NCBI RefSeq assembly: GCF_003337435.1
Contig: NZ_QPJS01000005.1
Location: 1-64,000, forward strand
Length of the DNA: 64,000 bases
From: Schleiferia thermophila
Lineage (GTDB): Bacteria > Bacteroidota > Bacteroidia > Flavobacteriales > Schleiferiaceae
Direction of reading: 5' to 3'
Shown here: piece by piece, positions 26,633 to 34,848 of the stretch
How the letters are laid out: every line of letters starts with the position of its first letter
Numbering within the stretch: position 1 is the stretch's first letter
Program-made: the position numbers and the translations under genes
Notes under the pieces: model-generated
Seen by the model: only the letters and a program-made list of their open reading frames with translations
The model's database searches: none
What the model was told of the DNA's origin: nothing

Positions 26633-26640
26633 CAAAGGTA
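26633..26640 (-). promoter_or_regulatory. -7 promoter element of the phosphorolysis operon
   Basis: TACCTTTG on the minus strand. The implied start near 26627 leaves a leader of about 80 bases before the kinase ATG. No clear -33 TTG is present. Nothing else is recognisable in 26641-26747. Confidence 0.45.
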
Positions 26641-26747
26641 CGCAATTCTAAAAAATTTGAGACTCCGAGAGAATGTATAAGTCTGATAGAGAGTTAAATT
26701 AAGATGAAAAATTCTCCATTGCCTGCATTGTTGAACTATTTTAACGG

Positions 26748-27338
26748 TTAGCCCAGATGTTTCTTAATCCACTTTCTGGAATCCGGAACAATATCCAGGA
26801 GCAGGTCTTTGAAATGTTTTTCCAACTCTTCTTTGTATTCATATATGACGGCAGCCGCTTCGCTGAGTCGATTAGAGTATTTGGTTCGGCGACTCATACC
26901 GTCAAATGCCTTTTGCAAGCCTTCAATAGTGCTGTACGATTGAAGCCAGTTGTAACGAATCATATAGGTCATCACAGTCCGAAACTGAGCAGGGAGTTCG
27001 CCTTTGTATTCAAGATATTCATTGTAAAAACCTCGCACATACTCGTCGAGAGCAATCTCAGAATACACATCCCAATTCAGCGCCAGAAAGTGGTCATACG
27101 CCAGATCAACAACGACGGCGGCATAGTGCCCCTGATGTGGAGACAGCAAAGCCTTACTTCTCTTAAAACCATGGTGACCATCTGTATATTCATCAATCCA
27201 ATGATGATAGCGATATCCAAGCTGCATCATTGGCGGATAGCCAGATAGCTGAGATGCCGGAAGGCCGTCTGCCATGAGATTGCCTATTCTAAACTCAGTG
27301 TTGTCAATGGAAAGAAATAAATGCCCCAAAAAATTCAT
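26748..27338 (-). CDS. acpH: ACP phosphodiesterase (DUF479) family protein
   Basis: The 196-residue product starts MNFLGHLFLS and contains GNLMADG, YHHWIDEYTD, VVDLAYDHFLALNW and MSRR. This is the spacing of E. coli AcpH (MNFLAHL, GNLLADF, HRRIDVLTD, MWDHFLSRHW). AcpH removes the 4'-phosphopantetheine arm from acyl carrier protein; the family belongs to the HD-like metal phosphohydrolases. It is monocistronic and minus strand. The enzyme activity in Bacteroidota relatives is less certain than the family. Confidence 0.82.
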   Translation of the reverse strand: MNFLGHLFLSIDNTEFRIGNLMADGLPASQLSGYPPMMQLGYRYHHWIDEYTDGHHGFKRSKALLSPHQGHYAAVVVDLAYDHFLALNWDVYSEIALDEYVRGFYNEYLEYKGELPAQFRTVMTYMIRYNWLQSYSTIEGLQKAFDGMSRRTKYSNRLSEAAAVIYEYKEELEKHFKDLLLDIVPDSRKWIKKHLG

Positions 27339-27417
27339 ATTGTAAAGCTAAGGTTTGAAAAGATACAATTAAACCAATCTGAAGGCAGAAATTTGAAAAA
27401 ATGGATAATGAACAAAA

Positions 27418-27449
27418 TTGTTTCTTTTGCAATTGTATCATTATTTTTG
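27418..27449 (+). promoter_or_regulatory. Promoter of the choice-of-anchor V protein gene
   Basis: TTG at 27418-27420, 21 bases, then TATTTTTG at 27442-27449: a good match to the Bacteroidota -33/-7 arrangement. Transcription would start near 27456, ten bases before the ATG. Confidence 0.5.
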
Positions 27450-27465
27450 ACCAATAGTTTCACAA

Positions 27466-28728
27466 ATGAGGAGGAAGTACAGCATTGGATTAGGTATTGG
27501 ATTAATTGCAATAATATATGGCAAATTGGCCAGTTACAGCGGTGGATTTTTTAGTACAGGATATACCGGTTCACCTGGTGATAATGGAATGAGCTGTGTA
27601 TCCTGCCATGCAGGATCACCGGTAACTTCGACACAAGGGGCCATTACTACCAACATACCACAGGCAGGTTATGTGCCCGGACAAAGCTATACTGTGACTG
27701 TGACCGCCCAGCATCCTACTTTTAATGTTTTCGGATTTATGTTGACTGCAGAAACTTCGACAGGAGCAAAGGCAGGGACCTGGTCCATTCTTAACGCAAC
27801 AGAAACTCAGCTCACTGCAGGCGGCAATTATGTTTCCCACACTTCATCAGGCATTTTTGGCTCATCAAACAGCAAGAGCTGGACAGTCCAATGGACAGCG
27901 CCCACACCTGGTGTTGGGCCTGTGACATTTTATGTCGCCATTAACAGAGCCAATGGAAACTCAACCACATCCGGCGATCATATACAGATTGCTTCTTTAC
28001 AAGTTATGCAATACACTCCACCTCCTCCACCGCCGGTTTCTGTCAAAATCGACACTGTACTTGACGAAAGATGTTTGAATGGTTGTAATGGAAGTATTCA
28101 GGCATCGGCTACAGGAGGAATTCCACCGATCACGCTGTCAATCACGGGCAATAGTTTCACTAATCTATGTGGTGGTCAATATTGGGTAATTGCAACCGAC
28201 AGTATCGGACAGACAGATTCTGTGTTAGTACAAGTCAAAAACGGTTCAAATCCGCCGATACCCGATATTCACTATGACCAGGCCTATTCATTGCTTTATA
28301 CTACCGCAAAGGCTCAGGGATATGAGTGGTATTATTTTGGTCAAGCCATCCCAAACAGCAATAATGACACATTAAGTCTTACAGGAATGCAAGCAGGAGA
28401 GTACTCTGTAGAAATATCTGACTCCCTCAGCTGTAGAAGTATGTCTCAGGTCTTAAGCATTATCTTTGGAAATATTGCGGAAGGCAATGCTTACAGGTGT
28501 GTTGTTTATCCCAATCCGGTTTTATCGGGAGATTGGTTGTTTATTAAATATGAGGGAGGGCCGGCTACAATTCAAATACTAAGTATTGAAGGTCGCTTGG
28601 TATTATCCGATAAAATTTATCACGGAATTCATTCGATAAACACCCATACTATAGCACCTGGAGTATATCTTTTGTTTTTGAAAAGCAGCAAAGGCGATCT
28701 GAGGACTGTAAAATTTCTGGTAAAATAA
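27466..28728 (+). CDS. T9SS-sorted protein with choice-of-anchor V domain and CxxCH motif
   Basis: The 420-residue product has an N-terminal signal-like helix (to about residue 25). A choice-of-anchor V (Reeler-like) domain follows, with YTGSPGDNGMSCVSCHAG near 34-51 and the sandwich to about 180. After that come a proline run (TPPPPPPV, about 185-192), a SprB-like repeat fragment, and a C-terminal T9SS tail (VVYPNPVLSGDWLF near 345, final VKFLVK). CVSCH has the form of a c-type haem site, a recurrent feature of these domains; whether haem is bound is unknown. The stop codon touches that of the convergent HIT gene with no gap. Confidence 0.85.
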   Translation: MRRKYSIGLGIGLIAIIYGKLASYSGGFFSTGYTGSPGDNGMSCVSCHAGSPVTSTQGAITTNIPQAGYVPGQSYTVTVTAQHPTFNVFGFMLTAETSTGAKAGTWSILNATETQLTAGGNYVSHTSSGIFGSSNSKSWTVQWTAPTPGVGPVTFYVAINRANGNSTTSGDHIQIASLQVMQYTPPPPPPVSVKIDTVLDERCLNGCNGSIQASATGGIPPITLSITGNSFTNLCGGQYWVIATDSIGQTDSVLVQVKNGSNPPIPDIHYDQAYSLLYTTAKAQGYEWYYFGQAIPNSNNDTLSLTGMQAGEYSVEISDSLSCRSMSQVLSIIFGNIAEGNAYRCVVYPNPVLSGDWLFIKYEGGPATIQILSIEGRLVLSDKIYHGIHSINTHTIAPGVYLLFLKSSKGDLRTVKFLVK

Positions 28729-29124
28729 CTACGACATAAATGCACTTATTTTCAACCTTGAATTTTCGAAAACTTCAGGAGAAAGTTTAAGCTTTGGCTT
28801 TGAAAAATTTAAATCATCTATCTGATTGATTGGCATGAGGTGTATATGTGCATGCGGAACTTCTAATCCTACAACTGCTACCCCTACTTTTATACAGGGA
28901 TAAGCTGATTTGATTGCAAAAGCTACTTTTTTGGCCAGGGTCCACAGTTCGGAATAAATTTCGTCAGGAAGGTCGAATAAATCGTCTACCTCAATTTTTG
29001 GAATTACTAAAGTATGACCCTCGACTAAGGGGAAAATATCCAGAAAAGCAATGCAATTTTCGGTTTCTGCCACGATGTAGGCCGGAACCTCTCCTTTGAC
29101 AATTTTTGTGAAAATAGAGGCCAT
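28729..29124 (-). CDS. HIT family hydrolase
   Basis: The 131-residue product has the histidine triad HAHIHL near residue 95 and the HINT-type N-terminus SIFTKIVKGEVPA. The family hydrolyses adenosine 5'-monophosphoramidates and related nucleotides. It lies 13 bases downstream of greA, a common Bacteroidota pairing (greA-hit). Confidence 0.93.
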   Translation of the reverse strand: MASIFTKIVKGEVPAYIVAETENCIAFLDIFPLVEGHTLVIPKIEVDDLFDLPDEIYSELWTLAKKVAFAIKSAYPCIKVGVAVVGLEVPHAHIHLMPINQIDDLNFSKPKLKLSPEVFENSRLKISAFMS

Positions 29125-29137
29125 AAGTGTTTAGTTT

Positions 29138-29614
29138 TTATTCTACAGAAATTTCAAGAATTTCAAACTCGAGGATACCCGCAGGCACCTTGATAGCTAC
29201 TTTCTCACCCACTTTTTTACCGACAAGACCTTGTCCGATGGGCGAGTTGATTGATATTTTTCCCTTTTTCAGATCAGCTTCAGATTCAGAGACCAAGGTG
29301 TACGAAACCACTTGTTTAGTTTTCAAATTTTTTAGCTTAACAGTGCTCATCACCATTACTTTGGAAACATCCACATCGCTTTTGTCCATAATCTTGGCAT
29401 TGGCAATAAGGTCCTCTAATTTGGCTATTTTCAGTTCCAGTAATCCTTGTGCTTCTTTTGCCGCATCGTACTCTGCGTTTTCGGAGAGGTCTCCTTTATC
29501 ACGTGCTTCAGCTATTTGCTGAGAGATTTTAGGCCTTTCAACATTTTTAAGATATTCAAGCTCTTCTTTTAATTTTTTCAAACCTTCAGCTGTCAGATAT
29601 GATACTTTGGTCAT
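29138..29614 (-). CDS. greA: Transcription elongation factor GreA
   Basis: The 158-residue product has the N-terminal coiled coil tipped by the acidic GDLSENAEYDAAKE (about 41-54), which rescues backtracked RNA polymerase. The C-terminal FKBP-like domain has SPIGQGLVGKKVGE (about 124-137). Length and motifs are standard. First gene of greA-hit. Confidence 0.96.
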   Translation of the reverse strand: MTKVSYLTAEGLKKLKEELEYLKNVERPKISQQIAEARDKGDLSENAEYDAAKEAQGLLELKIAKLEDLIANAKIMDKSDVDVSKVMVMSTVKLKNLKTKQVVSYTLVSESEADLKKGKISINSPIGQGLVGKKVGEKVAIKVPAGILEFEILEISVE

Positions 29615-29639
29615 ACGTCTTAATAATTGATAATGAAGT

Positions 29640-29680
29640 TAAACAATAAAAGAATGAGACCTCAAGCAGAGGCCTCATTC
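29640..29680 (-). terminator. Strong rho-independent terminator of the TonB receptor/PorV-like operon
   Basis: On the minus strand GAATGAGGCCTC pairs with GAGGTCTCATTC, a 12-bp stem with one G-T wobble, around a 5-base loop. It is followed immediately by TTTTATTGTTT. It lies 25 bases beyond the stop of the PorV/Q-like gene. Confidence 0.85.
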
Positions 29681-29705
29681 GGGCGACAAATATAATGAGA
29701 AATCG

Positions 29706-30746
29706 TCAGAGCGTTAGACGTATTCCCAGTGAGTGTGTGCCTAAGAATGGAGTACGGGTAGCTCTGAAGGAATAGTCCAGTGCAAGATTGTTGCCACCGG
29801 CGTCTTTTGACATTGGTAACATAAATGAAACACCTGCTGCAAGGCCGGTATGCACATTGGTTTGTTGGCGGTCAATTCTATTGTCAAAGATTGTGTAACC
29901 GACCCGTGCCATAAAAGTTTGCCTGAAACTATACTCAAGACCGAGTCCATATTCATCTTTTTGTAGAGAATTTGACTGGAAGTTGATGGCAGCGGTAAGC
30001 ATTTGATCCGAACCCAGGTAAAAGTCGTAGCTACCACCGATTACAAGGTTTGAGGGAAATTCAAATTTAGCTGATCGGCTGCTAAATGTCTGAGAATACC
30101 CTCCTCCCGGAACCGTCGCCTGTATGGACAGTCCGTCTCCGCCAAATGCAGCAGAGGGGCCAATATTTCTGAGTGTAATTCCAAACTTTAAGCGATTGTC
30201 TTTACCGGTATGGTATTGTACACCGGCATCCACCAACAAGGCTGAAACGGATAAGTTTGGAAGACCTTGGTTATAGAATTTTAAATTAACCCCTCCAAAA
30301 ATACTTTCGGTGAATTTTTGAGCATAACCACCCGTAATAATTGCTGCATATGGTGATATTGTAGATATTCCTCCATCTGGCTGTGCCTCAGTTCTGACGA
30401 TCAGGTCACCATAGGAAAAATTACTTAAAGAGATGGCTAACGCTCCACTACCTCCTACAGTTTTAACTAATCCAATAGAATTGATTGTGATATCACTTCC
30501 TGAAAGCCACTGGGTATTGCTGAAGGCAAGCTCAAGATTTTCGACATTAGCTATGCCTGCAATGTTCAGAAAAACAGACTCAACACCACGTACTCCTGCA
30601 GTATTCACATTGCCCCAGCCAGAATTTCTCGCCCATGAATTGTTGAGCAATTCACTTGCACCAGCTGAACCCACCCGTTGGGGGTTTCCGGCAAACAGTG
30701 AGCCTGACACCAGGCTCACTATTGTTAATATGCTGATTTTCTTCAC
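29706..30746 (-). CDS. PorV/PorQ family outer-membrane beta-barrel protein
   Basis: The 346-residue product has a signal peptide (1-19, ending SLFA) and then NPQRVGSAGASELL. The body has FLNIAGIANV, VGLVKTV and repeated amphipathic strands that end ...HSLGIRLTL, as in the PorV/PorQ (UPF0164) FadL-like barrels. In T9SS, PorV ferries cargo to the surface and PorQ helps release it. This copy follows a large candidate cargo gene by 21 bases, suggesting a dedicated partner. It is not necessarily the general PorV of the cell. Confidence 0.8.
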   Translation of the reverse strand: MKKISILTIVSLVSGSLFAGNPQRVGSAGASELLNNSWARNSGWGNVNTAGVRGVESVFLNIAGIANVENLELAFSNTQWLSGSDITINSIGLVKTVGGSGALAISLSNFSYGDLIVRTEAQPDGGISTISPYAAIITGGYAQKFTESIFGGVNLKFYNQGLPNLSVSALLVDAGVQYHTGKDNRLKFGITLRNIGPSAAFGGDGLSIQATVPGGGYSQTFSSRSAKFEFPSNLVIGGSYDFYLGSDQMLTAAINFQSNSLQKDEYGLGLEYSFRQTFMARVGYTIFDNRIDRQQTNVHTGLAAGVSFMLPMSKDAGGNNLALDYSFRATRTPFLGTHSLGIRLTL

Positions 30747-30767
30747 TTTTTTAGTTAAATTATTGTT

Positions 30768-33700
30768 TTAGAATGCGTTTAAGTCCACTGGTCTCATGGC
30801 ACCGAACCATTTAATGACCTTATGTCCTATTCCTGGAGCATCTACATGAATTATGTACATACCACTGGCGATGGGTATGCCATAATTATTTCGTAAATCC
30901 CATTCTACCCAAGTATCGGAATTATCTTTTGTAATGGTTCGCACAAGTTCACCGTTGGTGGTAAATATATTCACGTTGCAACGGATAGGCAGATTGATGA
31001 TTTTGACTCTGTTGTCGAGCTGCGATGTTTCATACAGAGAATACGCAAAGTAGGGATTAGGAACAACTCCGATCAGATCCAAAGCATTTTTTGCGGTTTG
31101 CAGATCGTTGTTTTTAGCTGCTATGTTCTTTGTGCTGAATTTGTACATCGGAAATCCTCCGTTGCCATCAGGGTTGGAGCTAAAAGATGTTTCATATCTG
31201 TCAAACGTCCGCGAGACTCTCAGCTTGATTTTTACTTCCGCCGGCATACTGACGTTGGGATCCACATTATATCCCGGAGCTGTTAGCGGAATATTGGCCC
31301 AATCGATATTTCTGAAAACGGCTGCTCTGGCGATCGGTTGGCTGAGGTTGTTAATTTCATTGAAGAGAGGAAAATCCTCTGGGGCATCGCCTCTGTAAGT
31401 TAAGTCAATAGGTTGTCCTTGTCCGTTAAGCCCGTCGGCAGCAAACACATAGACATAGTGCTGACCTCCGAAGACAAAATTTCCGAGTTTGTCCTGTACT
31501 TCCGAAGTGGGATTCCATTTCATATCGTTACCCCTTTGTCCTACTCTGAAAGAGTTTTCGCCAAAGGCCATGCATAGTCTTCTTCCGGTTTCTACATCGA
31601 TTGCATATCCAGGGAAGAATGACCAGCCTTGTGGTATGGAGGGATCTTCCACCAATTGGCCATTAACGAGACTTAGGGACGTACTTTTTCTCAATTCAAA
31701 TTTGGCTGCATTTCCAATCGCAAGTGGCGGCTCTTCACAAAGCTCAAACACCGGTACGCGTGTCCATTTTGAACGGTCATTGGTAATGACGACGTTTATG
31801 GAACGAAGTAATGAAATATCCCTCCTCGGTGTCTGTGCTCTGGCAGGTCCCATTCCGAGATTGTTGGGTAAAGCCAGCGTGTTGGTTCTGGCGAAAACGT
31901 AAGGACCCCATGTACCATCCACAAATGTTGCAAAATACCTGCACGGATCCATGGGCTCCGTCACATTGCTGTTTGGCAATACAAACGTGGCATCAGGATA
32001 CAGGTTTGCCGGGGGAGATGTAGCTACTGTATTTGTTCCTACGGCAATCCAGTTTCTCGGGGTAAAGGAGGTGTTGTCGCTTACACCGGACAGCCATGCC
32101 TGAGTAGGAACGCTAAATTCAATACTTGAGCCAACTACGCCATTTCTGTACGTGCATTGCCAATCTCTTCCTGGATTGTTAAAATTTGAAACGGTAACGG
32201 ATAACCCCAACTCAGGAATTATTTGTTCATTTGGGAAGCTCAAAGTTGTGTCACTAAAAATCGGATTGACTAGAGTTCCTCCACTGATCACCCATTTAGC
32301 TGTGTCACCCATACCCAGCAATCGGAGGGTAAAGTCACCTGCTGGTACTCTCTTTGGATCAACAACTTTAATATTTACAGGACCAAAACCTGGTAGGTAG
32401 GCCAATTCGTCTGCTCTTCCTTCTCTAACTATTTTTTCCTCAATATCTGGTCTTAGTTCAATAAAATTACCCATATTGCCAAGTCCTTCATATCGAATGA
32501 TCTCAGGTGAATCGCCATAGTTGGCACCGAGAACCAACCCATTTTGTTCAGGTTTTGTGATACGAGGTATTCCTTTAAAGACGACGATACCTTCCGCACC
32601 GGAGGTTTTCCGACCAGGCAAGAAAGGAGTTTGTTGCGTTAATTCGGGTCTGGCTGGATCGAAAGGAGCAAATTGGTTTACTGCATACGCTATAGCAATA
32701 AAATAATAATCCTTATGATTTATTAACCTTCTGTTTGTACCTGTAGCGAATGCATCCTCAATTATCCTAAACGACATTTGTATCCCATCGTTATTTGCTT
32801 GAATGGTCATATCTTGAGGCACAAGTGCATTCATGCTTGCATCTCGGGTGTAATTGATGAGTTGCGCATGTTGATTTTTAATATCGCACTGAGCAACGAG
32901 TCGTGAGAGAGAAGGATTGTATAAGTCGGCCACACTTACATTGGCATCTCTGAGTTGGAATATTTGAAATCCTTCAAATTTGTAATCATAATACCCTGTA
33001 TCGCGGGCTTCTTGAATTTGTTGGGGAGTAGCACCAGGAGGATCTGGAATTAATGGATCTCTCTGACGATATCTGAGATTGAAGTTATTGGAGGTCTCAT
33101 CATACATCAAGTTAAGAATTAATTCTCTATCCAGTTCCACGATTTCCAATTTAGGACCATCTGGACCATCAAGCAATTGGAAGCAATTATCGAAAAGTTT
33201 TTGAGCCTTATCGTCAGCAATGATTACAAGTTCCATGGAGGCGAACAGATCGTCTGAGAAAAAGTTTCTGGCCCATACAGCCCCTGTAGTAATAAAGTTG
33301 AGAGCTCCTGGTGCCAGAGAGAAGGGACCCGCGCAGTGAAGACCCCTTTTGTCAGCCTTATTTGCGGGTGACTCCCACCAGCCACCATTGGGCAGTGGAG
33401 CATCTGGCTTATAGGCTCCTGTGGTATCGTAAGACAATCCGGGATAAGCAAAGAAAGTCCTCTCTCCACTTCCATCGACAGTAAAACCATCACCATTATT
33501 GGTGTTGCCTTTGCCACTTGGATTTTCTATGACTAATGGGTTTCCGTTTCTCCAGATGCACTGCAGGTATTGATAAAATTCAGCTGCATTTCGCGGGTCA
33601 GTCGTATTGGGATTTACCCCTGGGCTTCCTGTATTGTTGTAATACATAAACCCACTCATGATAATTCTTTCATTTCTTCCAATTGAAGGATCTTCGGGCT

Positions 33701-34838
33701 GGCAAACTCCGAAATCGTCTCTGACACCATCAACACATCCATCTCTGTCGTTGTCGATTCCATCAAAGTAATCAGCAAAAGGTCCCTGGAAAAAGTCAAG
33801 ACCTATAGCAGGTGGAAAGGGTCCATACCCCAGTGGACCGGCATCGACGGGTTCAGCATTATATACATATCCGAGTCCTCTTGCTATATCGCATCCAATG
33901 ATATCATCATAAGGATTGCCCAGGTCTGCATCAAACCAGGTCCCGAAAAATGTATTGGTAAGTCTGAAGGTGGATTTATTGAGAATGCGATAGTTGTAAA
34001 AAGTCATGTTGTTGATTTCATCATTGGTGGAAAAAGCAAAAGCCTGTGCTCTGATTTCAAAACCTAAAGCACCGGCCTGCGTTTCTGTGTGTATATTTCC
34101 TCTGTCGTTGTATACCCACCAAATGGTCATGTCCCCGTAGAGCAAATCCACTTCTTTTATGCGGCAGTCGAATGATCGGTCTAAATCGTATGCCGGGTAA
34201 TCAAATCTGTAATCGTACAAATCGTTGCCATCTAAATCCATAAATGGAGCCAATCGAAAATCCAGCTCACCATTAATGCCATTACCTGGCCAATCGCGGA
34301 TGATGGTCGGCACTTCGTTCTCGTAGTTAGGATAACGGACTGATACATCGCAATCCGGGTCTTCCTGACATCTGAGCCATCCTCTGTGTTTTTCGACCTG
34401 TGAGCGGAAAATGATCCAGAATCTGTCATATGTCCGACACACTTCGGCATTGACGCTTGCCAGGCCGTCGTTTGACAAAGGGCCAGGCCAAAAGTCATTA
34501 CCTCTTTGACGATAGGTCATGGCCGCCATTTTCAATTGGTTTCCTTCGTCAAGGCCTCCCAGCCATAAGGCCCCGGCAAACATGGAATGCCTGTTAGACC
34601 CTTTGGGCACTTCGTACCTTGGCTGATTGAGGTTCCACCACATATCGCCAGCGGCTAATACGGTAGCTCTGACGTTGTTGAGATTTAAATCAGCCTGTGC
34701 TGTGGCCGGAGCACACAATTCAGAAAGTGTTCGACCAGTTCTTTTTTTAGGACTTCCGAGACCCGGAATTTCTCGGGCTCCCAAGTACACTGCATTGGCC
34801 AGAAAAGTAATGATCCACAAAAACCGCATATACTTCAT
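30768..34838 (-). CDS. 1356-residue secreted protein with FlgD/T9SS-like C-terminal domain
   Basis: The protein has a signal peptide (about 1-22). Residues 60-160 hold a conserved-looking block (MWWNLNQPRYEVPKGSN, GALWLGGLDEGNQL, MTYRQRGNDFWPGPLS in sequence). Acidic Ca-binding-like loops near 360-375 include DGIDNDRDGCVDG. Long beta-rich stretches follow, and the C-terminus (VVPNPYFAYSLYE, then IFTTNGELVRTI, IASGMYIIHV) resembles FlgD-Ig or T9SS tails. It ends NAF after MRPVDL, not with the usual short basic tail. I know of similar proteins beside TonB receptors in Saprospirales but no function. It starts 10 bases after the TonB receptor stop. Confidence 0.7.
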   Translation of the reverse strand: MKYMRFLWIITFLANAVYLGAREIPGLGSPKKRTGRTLSELCAPATAQADLNLNNVRATVLAAGDMWWNLNQPRYEVPKGSNRHSMFAGALWLGGLDEGNQLKMAAMTYRQRGNDFWPGPLSNDGLASVNAEVCRTYDRFWIIFRSQVEKHRGWLRCQEDPDCDVSVRYPNYENEVPTIIRDWPGNGINGELDFRLAPFMDLDGNDLYDYRFDYPAYDLDRSFDCRIKEVDLLYGDMTIWWVYNDRGNIHTETQAGALGFEIRAQAFAFSTNDEINNMTFYNYRILNKSTFRLTNTFFGTWFDADLGNPYDDIIGCDIARGLGYVYNAEPVDAGPLGYGPFPPAIGLDFFQGPFADYFDGIDNDRDGCVDGVRDDFGVCQPEDPSIGRNERIIMSGFMYYNNTGSPGVNPNTTDPRNAAEFYQYLQCIWRNGNPLVIENPSGKGNTNNGDGFTVDGSGERTFFAYPGLSYDTTGAYKPDAPLPNGGWWESPANKADKRGLHCAGPFSLAPGALNFITTGAVWARNFFSDDLFASMELVIIADDKAQKLFDNCFQLLDGPDGPKLEIVELDRELILNLMYDETSNNFNLRYRQRDPLIPDPPGATPQQIQEARDTGYYDYKFEGFQIFQLRDANVSVADLYNPSLSRLVAQCDIKNQHAQLINYTRDASMNALVPQDMTIQANNDGIQMSFRIIEDAFATGTNRRLINHKDYYFIAIAYAVNQFAPFDPARPELTQQTPFLPGRKTSGAEGIVVFKGIPRITKPEQNGLVLGANYGDSPEIIRYEGLGNMGNFIELRPDIEEKIVREGRADELAYLPGFGPVNIKVVDPKRVPAGDFTLRLLGMGDTAKWVISGGTLVNPIFSDTTLSFPNEQIIPELGLSVTVSNFNNPGRDWQCTYRNGVVGSSIEFSVPTQAWLSGVSDNTSFTPRNWIAVGTNTVATSPPANLYPDATFVLPNSNVTEPMDPCRYFATFVDGTWGPYVFARTNTLALPNNLGMGPARAQTPRRDISLLRSINVVITNDRSKWTRVPVFELCEEPPLAIGNAAKFELRKSTSLSLVNGQLVEDPSIPQGWSFFPGYAIDVETGRRLCMAFGENSFRVGQRGNDMKWNPTSEVQDKLGNFVFGGQHYVYVFAADGLNGQGQPIDLTYRGDAPEDFPLFNEINNLSQPIARAAVFRNIDWANIPLTAPGYNVDPNVSMPAEVKIKLRVSRTFDRYETSFSSNPDGNGGFPMYKFSTKNIAAKNNDLQTAKNALDLIGVVPNPYFAYSLYETSQLDNRVKIINLPIRCNVNIFTTNGELVRTITKDNSDTWVEWDLRNNYGIPIASGMYIIHVDAPGIGHKVIKWFGAMRPVDLNAF

Positions 34839-34848
34839 TTTAACTCGA

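Noticed and set aside
27321-27554. Plus-strand short frame with a signal-peptide-like stretch (MNKIVSFAIVSLFL)
   Set aside because: It overlaps the start of the choice-of-anchor V gene out of frame and soon loses any pattern. The better promoter and family N-terminus support the ATG at 27466.
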